Assembly: GCA_900548275.1 (NCBI GenBank)
Contig: URJY01000002.1
Span: 62,001 to 126,000, forward strand
Length of the DNA stretch: 64,000 nucleotides
Source of the DNA: an uncultured Opitutales bacterium
GTDB taxonomy: Bacteria > Verrucomicrobiota > Verrucomicrobiia > Opitutales > Intestinicryptomonadaceae
Reading direction: 5' to 3'
Below the pieces are notes generated by a model, which saw nothing but the letters and a program-made list of their open reading frames with translations, was not told the origin of the DNA and did no database searches. Shown here in pieces: positions 25,011-33,629 of the stretch (its first letter is position 1; every line of letters begins with the position of its first letter). The position numbers and the translations under genes were made by a program.

Positions 25011-26322
25011 ATTCGAAAAATCTTGTCCACTCGGGAATATAGTCGGCTACCCCTTCAAGAATTACCATTTTAATACGGCGATTGTCCCTTGCGATATTTT
25101 CCCAGGCCTTGCGATTACGCCAATCCGAAAATTCTCCCAAATATATTGAGATATTTCCGTCTTTAAATTTTGAAAAAGAATCGTCAGCTTGTGGGTTTAA
25201 TAAAATCTTACGCTTCGCCTTTATTGCAGACAATTCGGATAGATTTTTTACGTTGCATATTATTGCACTCTCAAATTCTCCCTTGGGAGGAATATTCGCG
25301 GTTAATATGCAAACATCGTTTTCCCTGCAGAATTGCGCAAGCTCGCTACCGAATCTTGTACCGACTTGCCTTTCCGACGGCGAAAAAAGTAAATATTTTA
25401 TGCATTTGGAATTGCCGCAAACGACATCGCAGTTGGATAGGAATGTTAAATTGCAGTTTCGCGATAATATATATGAAAATGCATATAATGCAGAAATTGA
25501 AAATACACTTAACAGTAATACTGCGGAGTAGAATTTTGCTGAGAGCAAATATTTCCGATTGTGCATTATGGCAAGCGCAAGCATTGTAAGCGGTATTATC
25601 CATAATACCCAGAAGTTTGCCACATTACTAAATGACGCGCATAAAAAAAAGCAAATCCACGTTGCAAATTCGGCAGCATTTATCGTATTCCTTTTGACGG
25701 GAAATGTAACACAAAATATAAATACCCAAAATGCGATATAACAGAATCGTACAAAAAATCCGTATCTGCACATAAATTCGAGATGCGAATTTATCATCGA
25801 AATATAGCTTTCGGGATCGTCGGGATTCTGATACCAACGCATATAGATTTCGGCGGGAGACTTTTCTACGACAACCCCGCTTGGTGCGTCGGCAAGCATT
25901 TTCATTCCCGACAAATATATGTCGGCACGGCAATTCGCGGAGGAGCTTTGTAATGTCGCCATATTTTCCATTCGAGTTGCAAGGAGCGAATTAAAATATA
26001 TGAATCCCAGAACGCCTGCCGCCGCAAGCAATGCGAATACTCTAAGGCTGTTGTATTCGATTTTGGCAAAGGCAAAAAATATCGCCATTGAAACAATAAG
26101 CGCAACAAATGCTCCGCGAGACTGCGTTTGCGCAAGAAAGTAAAATAAGACCAATGATAATATTATTGAAATCCAAAATCCGTTTTTTTTGAATATCGCC
26201 GCAAAAGCCCAACTTGCGGCAATTGCGCAGGCGATGAACGCGGCTGTTCTATTCGCGCTTCCGATACCGAAACCGAACCAGTCGAGCCGCTCAGCTCCTA
26301 TTTGCGCAATAAACAGCGTCAT
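24997..26322 (-). CDS. O-antigen ligase / Wzy-like polytopic membrane protein
   Basis: 441 residues from the ATG at 26322, coupled to the upstream hydrolase by ATGA. About eight membrane helices fill the first 300 residues. The motif LAQTQSRGAFVAL near 70 matches the Wzy_C/O-antigen ligase signature, and the loop with KMLADAPSGVVVEKSPAEIYMRWYQNP resembles the large periplasmic loop of these enzymes. A soluble domain of ~130 residues follows. The family joins sugar chains or glycosylates proteins at the periplasmic face. A close paralogue, broken by a stop codon, lies at 35210-36559. The substrate is unknown. Confidence 0.7.
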   Translation of the reverse strand: MTLFIAQIGAERLDWFGFGIGSANRTAAFIACAIAASWAFAAIFKKNGFWISIILSLVLFYFLAQTQSRGAFVALIVSMAIFFAFAKIEYNSLRVFALLAAAGVLGFIYFNSLLATRMENMATLQSSSANCRADIYLSGMKMLADAPSGVVVEKSPAEIYMRWYQNPDDPESYISMINSHLEFMCRYGFFVRFCYIAFWVFIFCVTFPVKRNTINAAEFATWICFFLCASFSNVANFWVLWIIPLTMLALAIMHNRKYLLSAKFYSAVLLLSVFSISALYAFSYILSRNCNLTFLSNCDVVCGNSKCIKYLLFSPSERQVGTRFGSELAQFCRENDVCILTANIPPKGEFESAIICNVKNLSELSAIKAKRKILLNPQADDSFSKFKDGNISIYLGEFSDWRNRKAWENIARDNRRIKMVILEGVADYIPEWTRFFEYEND

Positions 26323-27386
26323 TTTTCGATTATTGTTCCCCACGCTTGGGCAATCGGTTTTGTGGGCAAAGTTACCATATATTTTCTGTCGGCAACTTTA
26401 CCTATTGCCTTTTCAATCGGGTATGCTACTTGGTTTAAATAGTCGCCGACATAGATCGGGTGTCGCAAAAGATAGAACTTGTCCACTGGCGGCGTCTTCC
26501 AGTCGGGATTGCTTGGATCTGGTACAAAGTTTATCATATATTTGAAAAATTCGAGCGAAAGATTGTTTATTTGCGCGTTTGTGGCATGTCCGAGATTTTC
26601 TCCGGCTTTGAAAATTACCGCATACCCAAGGTCTATCATCTTCTGATAAAATCTTGTTGCCGCCGGATAACCGTATTCGAGTTCTCCGGTAGTCACAAGC
26701 CAAACGATATTCTTTGCATTCAGCGTAGGTGTGTCATAACTTGAATTTACGTGGATATGTATTCCCGAAAAATATTGCGGTTTGCGAAGCGCGATTCTAT
26801 GGGCAATTTGTCCGCCACCGCTGAATCCGTATATCATGGCGGAATTTTTCGGAAGCGTGAATTTGTGCAATACACGGCGGTATCCGTTTTCCCACTCTGA
26901 AAGTCTGTCGTTAAACATAAAATCATAGTCTTTCGACTGTTTCTCGGTCATTTCGTCCGAACTTGTCGCAATCAAATATCCGCCGAAATTCTGCCATGTA
27001 ATGACCGCAAGGTTGTTTTCGTCGGCAAAGCGAAGCAGGTGTTTAAAGGAACTTTCGTCGGAAGATACTATTCTTTTGAGCTTTTCCGTATCTTTGTCCC
27101 ATGTACAGATTGCCAATAATCCGCGAACGCACGGCGTCTTGGATTCCCGCGCGGCCGCGTTTTTTTCCTTCGTCCACGACGGCGGCATTCGCAAGACAAA
27201 AACAATTTCTTCCGGTTTTGTACGCTTTTTCCAATCCGCTTTCGCCGCCTGAGTTTTTGCGTCTGTGCGTTGGATAATTACAAAAGTGCGGTCTTTTTCG
27301 GAAAGAAAATTCGGAGATTTTCCGACCTGCGCAAATACTGCAATCGGCAGAATAAATAAGGATAAGATGATAATTCTTAACCGCAT
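26319..27386 (-). CDS. Secreted alpha/beta hydrolase (esterase-like) 2
   Basis: 355 residues from the ATG at 27386, which overlaps the upstream stop (TAATG). A signal peptide (MRLRIIILSLFILPIAVFAQ) is followed by an alpha/beta hydrolase domain. The nucleophile elbow is IYGFSGGGQIAHRIALR near residue 180, and a candidate catalytic His lies in AGENLGHATNAQ. PHB-depolymerase and feruloyl-esterase-type enzymes have this layout. It lies directly upstream of the ligase-like gene. The substrate cannot be read from sequence. Confidence 0.75.
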   Translation of the reverse strand: MRLRIIILSLFILPIAVFAQVGKSPNFLSEKDRTFVIIQRTDAKTQAAKADWKKRTKPEEIVFVLRMPPSWTKEKNAAARESKTPCVRGLLAICTWDKDTEKLKRIVSSDESSFKHLLRFADENNLAVITWQNFGGYLIATSSDEMTEKQSKDYDFMFNDRLSEWENGYRRVLHKFTLPKNSAMIYGFSGGGQIAHRIALRKPQYFSGIHIHVNSSYDTPTLNAKNIVWLVTTGELEYGYPAATRFYQKMIDLGYAVIFKAGENLGHATNAQINNLSLEFFKYMINFVPDPSNPDWKTPPVDKFYLLRHPIYVGDYLNQVAYPIEKAIGKVADRKYMVTLPTKPIAQAWGTIIEK

Positions 27387-28213
27387 TACGGAGCTTGGAT
27401 TTTCTTCCACGATTCGAGCAATTCCTTTGTCCTAAACGGACATTGAAGTTCGGGCTGTTCGGAAAGTAGCAGAAGTTCGTTGTCTGAATTTGAAATGTCA
27501 GAATACACGTCTTCGGTGGGCTTTTTGTCGCCGCGCCAGATCGCAAGCTCCTCGTCGAAAAATTGGCGGACAAACTTTTCAAATTTTGCACTGCGATTAT
27601 GCCCCGTATTGGATATATTTACCCATATCCACGGACGTTTGTTTTTGCGCCCTTGATAGTAAAAACCGAACGATGGCTGCCAACGAAGCCCGTCTTGGTC
27701 GCCGCAGGCGACTATTCCGCGAGCTTTGGTAATTTTGCTGCCGTCTTTCGGATAATCCCAAAATTGCGCCGAATACGCACACCATGCGATAATTCTGTCT
27801 GGACACCAATCCACAAATCGACTGACAAATTGCGCTCCGCCCGAAAATCCATAAAGAATAATCGGCAAATCCTTTCCGTAAACGCGCTTGATTTCGTCAA
27901 GCAACGCCTGCCCCGAACCTTGTTCCGGCCAATAATAACCTTTGCGATTTTCCAATAAATCCTCCGCCAATGACGAATAATTAAGCGCAATCACCCCAAG
28001 ATTGTTTCGCTTCGCAAAATCCATCCACGGCGACTCTTTCAAGAAAAATGTTCCGTCAGTGTTCATTCCAGGGGCAAGTACAAGTATTGCGGATTCCTCC
28101 TCTGAAACAGGTAGGCTTGTAAAATTGAACGTATTTTCCGCATATAATGTTGCATTCAATAAAAATGAGGTGTTTATAAAAATAATAAAGACTGTAGCTC
28201 TTATTCTATTCAT
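27386..28213 (-). CDS. Secreted alpha/beta hydrolase (esterase-like) 1
   Basis: 275 residues. A signal peptide (MNRIRATVFIIFINTSFLLNA) precedes the hydrolase fold: ILVLAPGMNTDGTFF, then LPIILYGFSGGAQFVSRF (nucleophile Ser), GIVACGDQDGLRW (acid region) and SNTGHNRS (His). It couples to the upstream DUF1573 gene by ATGA and to hydrolase 2 by TAATG. A truncated paralogue of its N-terminal half is at 44243-44565, cut by an IS3-type element. Confidence 0.78.
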   Translation of the reverse strand: MNRIRATVFIIFINTSFLLNATLYAENTFNFTSLPVSEEESAILVLAPGMNTDGTFFLKESPWMDFAKRNNLGVIALNYSSLAEDLLENRKGYYWPEQGSGQALLDEIKRVYGKDLPIILYGFSGGAQFVSRFVDWCPDRIIAWCAYSAQFWDYPKDGSKITKARGIVACGDQDGLRWQPSFGFYYQGRKNKRPWIWVNISNTGHNRSAKFEKFVRQFFDEELAIWRGDKKPTEDVYSDISNSDNELLLLSEQPELQCPFRTKELLESWKKIQAP

Positions 28214-28848
28214 TTTATTAAAACGTATATCGCAAATATTTTTGTTTCTGATTTATCATTCATTAGTTCTATTTTTATAGCGTCGCGCAACCTTCTTCCA
28301 GTCGAAACTGGAGTGACCTCTATCGTATACTTTCCATCTTCTTCTGTATTCTTAGTCGTGAATTTTGAGCTATCACAAGTAATGGAATCCATTTTCCATT
28401 TAGGATCGTTGATTACGAGTCTTATAAATTTTGATTCTAATTTAGAGCCCTTTTCCCAATATATTAAACGAGGTTTTATTTCTATTGGATTTAATATATT
28501 TATTTTTAAGGTTAGTCTTATTTGTGGTTGAGAAATATCATCAGTATGTACAATAACCTCTTTTTCCTGCAAACCTTGCCTATCCCCTATGTTAAATACT
28601 CCATTGATTTTTCCAGTTTCATTCGGAGCATAGGTGTTTTTTTCAAGCTTCGTGATTGTACAAGAACAAGATGTCTCTACCTTCGTTATCGTTATTGTTT
28701 TGGATGAATCATTTTTAAATTTAAAATTGAAATTGTAAGTTTGGGAACTTGGGAAATTTTCATCTTTTAGAATAAGATTATCAAAGTTTAGCTGCGCAAA
28801 TATTAAATTTGTCGCAAGTAATATTTGGAAAAATATAAATACTTTCAT
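28210..28848 (-). CDS. Secreted DUF1573-family protein
   Basis: 212 residues from the ATG at 28848, whose signal peptide (MKVFIFFQILLATNLIFAQ) fits export. The DUF1573 core is visible: NFNFKFKNDSSKTITITKVETSCSC, seen as VETSCSC near residue 55, then YAPNETGKINGVF. DUF1573 proteins are secreted beta-sandwiches, often found with MauE and redox proteins. An upstream in-frame ATG at 28989 overlaps the previous stop, but its 47-residue extension looks like debris and repeats the opening (MKIVLF) of the preceding gene, hinting at a lost gene at this junction. Confidence 0.75.
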   Translation of the reverse strand: MKVFIFFQILLATNLIFAQLNFDNLILKDENFPSSQTYNFNFKFKNDSSKTITITKVETSCSCTITKLEKNTYAPNETGKINGVFNIGDRQGLQEKEVIVHTDDISQPQIRLTLKINILNPIEIKPRLIYWEKGSKLESKFIRLVINDPKWKMDSITCDSSKFTTKNTEEDGKYTIEVTPVSTGRRLRDAIKIELMNDKSETKIFAIYVLIK

Positions 28849-28985
28849 ATTTATATTGATTTTTCGACCAACAAACGGGCGTAATGCACTTTCTATATAT
28901 GTATTTCCAAATTTCAATCCGTATGCAAATGTTTTGCAAGATATATTAATGTAACGAGCTATGTAAGAAAGAAAGAGAACTATTT

Positions 28986-30161
28986 TCATTTAATTTTTGG
29001 ATGCATAGTTATTGGTATTGAAAATGTACGCAATAATTTATTAGACATAAACGATAAATTAATTGCCCCTTCGTAGCATTTATCATAATCAATATTATCT
29101 TTGAGTACAAAGACAATATGCACCTTGGCCATCAGCTTACCTAGCTTTGTCATTGTTTCTAAAATAGTATAATCAAAGATATCGGGAATGGATATTATAT
29201 TAATATCTGTTATTTGATTTGTTTCGCATTCAGTAAAAATATCAAATTCATAAACAGTTTTAGGCAGGTATTCATTGTCATATATCCTATATGGTTCAAT
29301 ATAAACAGTAGCACTATCGTCAATCAGTCCAGTTATTTTAATAAGATGACTCTGAAGTTTCCGATCTGATGTATTCACAATAATATATGTATCAACAAGT
29401 CCAGTTTTATTATAATATGAAGGATCTAACATAAATTCTATATTGCTTTTAGAATTTGTAGAAATCTTATTTGGTTTTTTTATTTCACTTATGCAACCAC
29501 AAGGTACCTGTATCGAAATAATATCCGTTTTAACATTATCAATACTTTCTATTGGAATTTTTACTGGGATTTTCAGGCCTCCAGAGGCGACCAAACCAAG
29601 ATCAACTGATTTGGGTATTTTTATATGCTCTCCGATAGAATAATCAATAAAACTACCGGTATTACAGACTATGTTTTTTTTCTTCTTATGTGTAATATCG
29701 GGAAAGTGACGAATAACTACTTTATTTGAAGCGATACATTTTCCAACACGCAAGTACCTACCAGTCGTATATTTAAACAACTCACTTACCGCATTTATGT
29801 CTATTAAATGTCGTTTATACATGAATATATCATATATGTAAAATTTGCCAGAATCAGAACATTCAATCAATCCCAATTCTGGTTCGCTATTCGATAAAAC
29901 TGGCTTTAATTCAAATACAATCCAAACATTGTCTTTTAAACTACCGATACCACTTGTTGAAATTTTACTTGGAACATCGAATTTTGACAATGATTCTTGA
30001 AGTTGTAACAGGTTTATTTCTTTTCCTAAGTATTCTTTTGGAGAATCAATATTCTTAATTCTATGAAGTAAGACCGCAAAAATAATATCACCTCCATTAG
30101 AGATATAACCTAATAGGTTTGTCGTCGAAAAAACGAAAAGAATAAATAAAACTATTTTCAT
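28986..30161 (-). CDS. Secreted protein with DUF1573-like Cys motif
   Basis: 391 residues. The N-terminus (MKIVLFILFVFSTTNLLGY) is a signal peptide. The first ~170 residues include IKNIDSPKEYLGKEINLLQL and HFPDITHKKKKN. Around residue 215 the motif IQVPCGCISEIKKP, with the following beta strands, is DUF1573-like. It is AT-rich compared with the ends of the operon. The start overlaps the upstream stop (ATGA). No enzyme motif was recognised; an envelope structural role is likely. Confidence 0.6.
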   Translation of the reverse strand: MKIVLFILFVFSTTNLLGYISNGGDIIFAVLLHRIKNIDSPKEYLGKEINLLQLQESLSKFDVPSKISTSGIGSLKDNVWIVFELKPVLSNSEPELGLIECSDSGKFYIYDIFMYKRHLIDINAVSELFKYTTGRYLRVGKCIASNKVVIRHFPDITHKKKKNIVCNTGSFIDYSIGEHIKIPKSVDLGLVASGGLKIPVKIPIESIDNVKTDIISIQVPCGCISEIKKPNKISTNSKSNIEFMLDPSYYNKTGLVDTYIIVNTSDRKLQSHLIKITGLIDDSATVYIEPYRIYDNEYLPKTVYEFDIFTECETNQITDINIISIPDIFDYTILETMTKLGKLMAKVHIVFVLKDNIDYDKCYEGAINLSFMSNKLLRTFSIPITMHPKIK

Positions 30162-31105
30162 TGAATGGATCTAATCGAATTTAAAATATCTTCAGGACTT
30201 CTACCTTTCTTATAACTAATTTTTTTATCTAAATCAATAATCGTCCATCCAGATGGAATTTCTGGTGTTTTTTCGCGAAGTTTAACTCCCGGAATAAATT
30301 CAACTTCGGAAACAGAAACCGTCATTGTAAATCCATTTTTGTCTAAAAGATTAATCAATTTTCTTACAAGTTTATTGGGTATGATTATATTTGTATCTTT
30401 AATCTGAATACTGCCAATAAAAAGAGTTTCTATTCTTAAATAGGCTTGTCCTTCTTCATTAAGATATGTATTTATATGCTTACGTAAAATAGGTTGACCT
30501 AATGATAAATCTAATATTGCTTCAATTTTATTTGTTGGTGTATTAGCATAAAGATTAATTATGTCATTATCTCGACTGATTTCTATTTTGGGATAGTTCA
30601 ACTTGCCATTCAACGCATCTAATATGGTGCATTTTTTCGGTCGAAAAAAATAAAATCCATTAATAAAAAAACATTTTCCAGTATAATATTCTTCCAAAGT
30701 GTCAAGCGGAGATGGAACGTCTCTGGATAAATACACTTGATTGTTATTTATAGGGTCTTCTTTATTATATGCTGTTGAATATAGGAATTTCTTCCAGATT
30801 TTCCCATCGAAAGAATATGTTACCTTCTCCGAGGTTTTATCTGAAATAGTATTTGTAGTACGGTTGAACATGGGAGTTTGAAGTTCGAAGAATTCCAGAA
30901 CTATTAATGGTTCCGCTACAAAGGAAAAAAATGAATCACACATCGCTTTTGAGCGCGAATTGTTGTCTTCTTTGCCATCCTTAATATCTACTGACTCCAT
31001 TGTATATGCGATTCGCACACTTTCTACTGCTGGCTTCAAAACTCCATGGGCAAAGAGAATGCTAATATATAAAACGAATAATACTGTTATTGCTTTCTTT
31101 TTCAT
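30158..31105 (-). CDS. Secreted protein, unknown
   Basis: 315 residues from the ATG at 31105. Signal peptide MKKKAITVLFVLYISILFAHG. The mature part is mixed alpha/beta with repeated Asn/Ile/Lys-rich strands and no recognised motif. The C-terminus (EIPSGWTIIDLDKKISYKKG) resembles tails of planctomycete and verrucomicrobial outer-membrane-associated proteins only in general style. It starts 2 nt after the upstream stop. Confidence 0.6.
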   Translation of the reverse strand: MKKKAITVLFVLYISILFAHGVLKPAVESVRIAYTMESVDIKDGKEDNNSRSKAMCDSFFSFVAEPLIVLEFFELQTPMFNRTTNTISDKTSEKVTYSFDGKIWKKFLYSTAYNKEDPINNNQVYLSRDVPSPLDTLEEYYTGKCFFINGFYFFRPKKCTILDALNGKLNYPKIEISRDNDIINLYANTPTNKIEAILDLSLGQPILRKHINTYLNEEGQAYLRIETLFIGSIQIKDTNIIIPNKLVRKLINLLDKNGFTMTVSVSEVEFIPGVKLREKTPEIPSGWTIIDLDKKISYKKGRSPEDILNSIRSIQ

Positions 31106-31107
31106 AA

Positions 31108-31596
31108 TCAATCCGACGTAACATAAGTTCTTGTACCTTCTGATAAACGACCTCCAGATTTCACCATTTCGACTTCAAATATGTTGCTAGTTTTCTTGAT
31201 TCCTCCCTCAAATGACACTGTTTTTTTTATCGTTCCATCTACAGAAACCCAATACTCACATGTACTTGAAACAACGTTATTGCATAAATAGTTTTGGCGA
31301 TAATAACAATCGCTAGCACTTCTATCTGTACAAAATACATAAGGCGATGTATCTGCGCGACAACGTAAATTAACTGCGCCTCTCGTTAGTGTTTCAGTCG
31401 TGGATGTGCGTCCGCGCTTATACGAATCATAAACGAGACAAACTGTTTCTCTTGTCTCTTCGCATGAACGAGTTTCATTTGGAACCTCACAAGAAGGATG
31501 ATAGGAAGTATCTATCATTCTACATTTCGCAGCGTATAGTGTAGCGACAAATAAACTTATAGTGGTTAAAATAATAATTTTTTTAGTTTTTTTCAT
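31108..31596 (-). CDS. Small secreted cysteine-rich protein
   Basis: 162 residues. Signal peptide MKKTKKIIILTTISLFVATLYA. The mature protein has about ten Cys residues between 24 and 113, several in regular spacing (AKCRMID, HPSCEVP, RSCEET, TVCLVYD, LRCRADT, FCTDR, DCYYR, LCNN, TCEYW), so disulphide bonding is expected. This fits the presence of MauE and rhodanese genes downstream. No family was recognised. Four nt downstream of the YD-like gene. Confidence 0.65.
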   Translation of the reverse strand: MKKTKKIIILTTISLFVATLYAAKCRMIDTSYHPSCEVPNETRSCEETRETVCLVYDSYKRGRTSTTETLTRGAVNLRCRADTSPYVFCTDRSASDCYYRQNYLCNNVVSSTCEYWVSVDGTIKKTVSFEGGIKKTSNIFEVEMVKSGGRLSEGTRTYVTSD

Positions 31597-31600
31597 AATA

Positions 31601-33229
31601 TTATTGAGTTAAGTTTGAGATATTTGATTTGCTAAAAACAAGAGGGTTCCCTTCTTCTACATAAATGAGTATTTTTTCAATTTTACCATTTGAAAATAAT
31701 ACACGTCTAATGCATTTATCATTTACATATTCCGAAATTTCTTCATCTTTTACAATTGTTTTATACGATGTATTATTAATTATCCTAAATATATACACAA
31801 GCCTATCTCCCTTAATCCCACTTTCCTCAAGAAGAATTCCATTTTCATATATCGACTTATATTTTGTATTGCATAGAGTGCGATAAAGGTATGATCTTAT
31901 ATTGCCATTATTGTCTATCTCTCTGATTAAATTGCCTTCATCATCGTACGCTTTTGTAAGACTTATTTTCCAATTGTTTTCACCTGCAAGTTTCTTTTCA
32001 ATTTTTCTAATTTTCATCGAAGCGTTGCCTGGGGTACCGATATACGAAGTTCGAGTTTGCTCGCCAGTATGCGGATTTTGCTCTATTTTTACAGCCGTTC
32101 TCAAGCTGTAATCCCAAACCTCGGCATATTTGTTTTCGGGCTTCTTGTATGAAATCCGCGATTCTTTCGTTTTCATTTCGCGTTTTCGGTCTGCAACAAA
32201 TACCCCATCAGTATATTCAGAACTGTATTTATCAAAGATTGGATTTCTTACTGCATATTCGCCGCCGCTATCTGAAACGATTATCCCCGTCGTTGCGTCC
32301 CATTCAATAAACCCCTTGTTATCTTCCCCGATTTTTTGTTCAAATTTATTGATTGGGACATTTGCCGACATTTCCCCTTCTTCTTTCTTTGTAAGGATAT
32401 TTCTATTCTTCTTTTTCGCTTCGGCTGAGTACCTATATTCTTCTTTCTTGCCGTCAGCAAACGTAATTGAAGATATCGATTTTAACAACTTCCTTTGATT
32501 CGTTATGCCGTCTTCGGCAAATGTGTCGCATTCACTGTATGTTATAAACAAAGCTTTCTTATCGTTCGGAAAAACTATCTTGGTTAAAAATCCATCTTTA
32601 TTATAAGCAAATTCCATTTCCGTTGAATTTTTGCCAACATTATAGACCATACGAGGACGATTGCCGTTTTCGTAGGATATTCTAAATGTATCGGCATCTT
32701 TACCTTCGCAAAACGAAACAAGCCTTCCGTTCTTTAATAAATATCTATTTCTCGAGTCATCTACATTTTCTATGCAAATAGAGTCGTCTTTGGCTATGTT
32801 CAGCTTTAATTTACCTGTTGTATTTAAAATGTACGTTTCCTTATACCCCCTTTCCGCCTTTTGTGCCTTATTAAAAGTGTAAGGTCTAAGGTTGGGAGCA
32901 ATCCAACGGTACCTATTGGCGGACAACTTCACAACATTTGAATCGAAAAATGGAATTGTCCAGTATGCGCCAAGATATTTGGGTTCTTGGCGAGGATCGG
33001 ACGAAAACTTAAAAAATAGCTCCGCGCTACGTCCATTCCCAAGCGCAATATCGCAAAAGACTTTATCAACTCGAACGAACCCGTTTGTGTCGGAATTGCC
33101 CACTGGAATTTGACCGAAAGAATGCGATACCTGCGCCGACAAAAATGAAGCGCTTAAACACAAAACAAAAAACGCCACCACGCCTCTACATAGAGGCAAC
33201 AGATGGCGTTTCTGTTTTAAATTGTTCAT
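31601..33229 (-). CDS. Secreted YD/RHS-repeat-like protein
   Basis: 542 residues from the ATG at 33229, which overlaps the stop of the small peptide gene (TAATG). A signal peptide (VVAFFVLCLSASFLSAQ) follows a basic N-terminus. Beta-hairpin repeats of YD/RHS character run through the protein: MEFAYNKDGFLTKIVFPND, SLTKAYDDEGNLIREIDNNGN, IYENGILLEE and LFSNGKIEKI. RHS repeats usually form cocoon-like shells or cell-surface structures. No toxin domain is seen at the C-terminus. A nested inverted repeat (33170-33211) covers the start of the coding sequence. Confidence 0.65.
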   Translation of the reverse strand: MNNLKQKRHLLPLCRGVVAFFVLCLSASFLSAQVSHSFGQIPVGNSDTNGFVRVDKVFCDIALGNGRSAELFFKFSSDPRQEPKYLGAYWTIPFFDSNVVKLSANRYRWIAPNLRPYTFNKAQKAERGYKETYILNTTGKLKLNIAKDDSICIENVDDSRNRYLLKNGRLVSFCEGKDADTFRISYENGNRPRMVYNVGKNSTEMEFAYNKDGFLTKIVFPNDKKALFITYSECDTFAEDGITNQRKLLKSISSITFADGKKEEYRYSAEAKKKNRNILTKKEEGEMSANVPINKFEQKIGEDNKGFIEWDATTGIIVSDSGGEYAVRNPIFDKYSSEYTDGVFVADRKREMKTKESRISYKKPENKYAEVWDYSLRTAVKIEQNPHTGEQTRTSYIGTPGNASMKIRKIEKKLAGENNWKISLTKAYDDEGNLIREIDNNGNIRSYLYRTLCNTKYKSIYENGILLEESGIKGDRLVYIFRIINNTSYKTIVKDEEISEYVNDKCIRRVLFSNGKIEKILIYVEEGNPLVFSKSNISNLTQ

Positions 33230-33381
33230 TATTCTCCAAGCTCTATCGACATACATTCGCCAGGATCGGGATCCGGCGGTTCGGGTGGAGTTGGATTGCA
33301 AGGGTCTTCATCCGCCCATGCGGTTAATGAACAAAAAACGAACATCGTCGACAACATCAACATCAAGAATCTGTTTTTCAT
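33229..33381 (-). CDS. Small secreted Cys/Pro-rich peptide, first gene of the operon
   Basis: 50 residues. A signal peptide (MKNRFLMLMLSTMFVFCSLT, then AWA) predicts a mature peptide of about 27 residues, DEDPCNPTPPEPPDPDPGEC followed by a short MSIELGE tail. The only two mature Cys residues flank a proline-rich acidic loop, so a single disulphide would close a 16-residue ring. An AAAGG ribosome site and a good promoter (33408-33437) lie upstream. Its TAA overlaps the ATG of the YD-like gene. Peptide signal, pilin-like subunit and surface anchor are all possible; function unknown. Confidence 0.65.
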   Translation of the reverse strand: MKNRFLMLMLSTMFVFCSLTAWADEDPCNPTPPEPPDPDPGECMSIELGE

Positions 33382-33407
33382 ACAACCTTTCTGTTTGTTC
33401 TGTTTTA

Positions 33408-33437
33408 AGAATAAGTTTTATTATTTCAATTTGTCAA
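33408..33437 (-). promoter_or_regulatory. Promoter of the 13-gene secretory operon
   Basis: TTGACA (33432-33437) and TATTCT (33408-33413) on the minus strand, 18-bp spacing, 27 nt before the ATG at 33381. It is the only convincing promoter seen for the operon. Confidence 0.6.
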
Positions 33438-33629
33438 GTGTTTTTTATATTTATGATACACATTACTCAATGCGAACAGCCGTAAAATTTCCGAGACCGA
33501 TGCAACCGACAACGTTACACGATATAATTGGGAGATAACTAAATAAAACCGTGAAATTTTTATTGGCATAAATTCCTACTTTAACTGAGAAAGTTCGTAA
33601 GAGCGTTTCTACCGCTCAGGCGCATTGCG

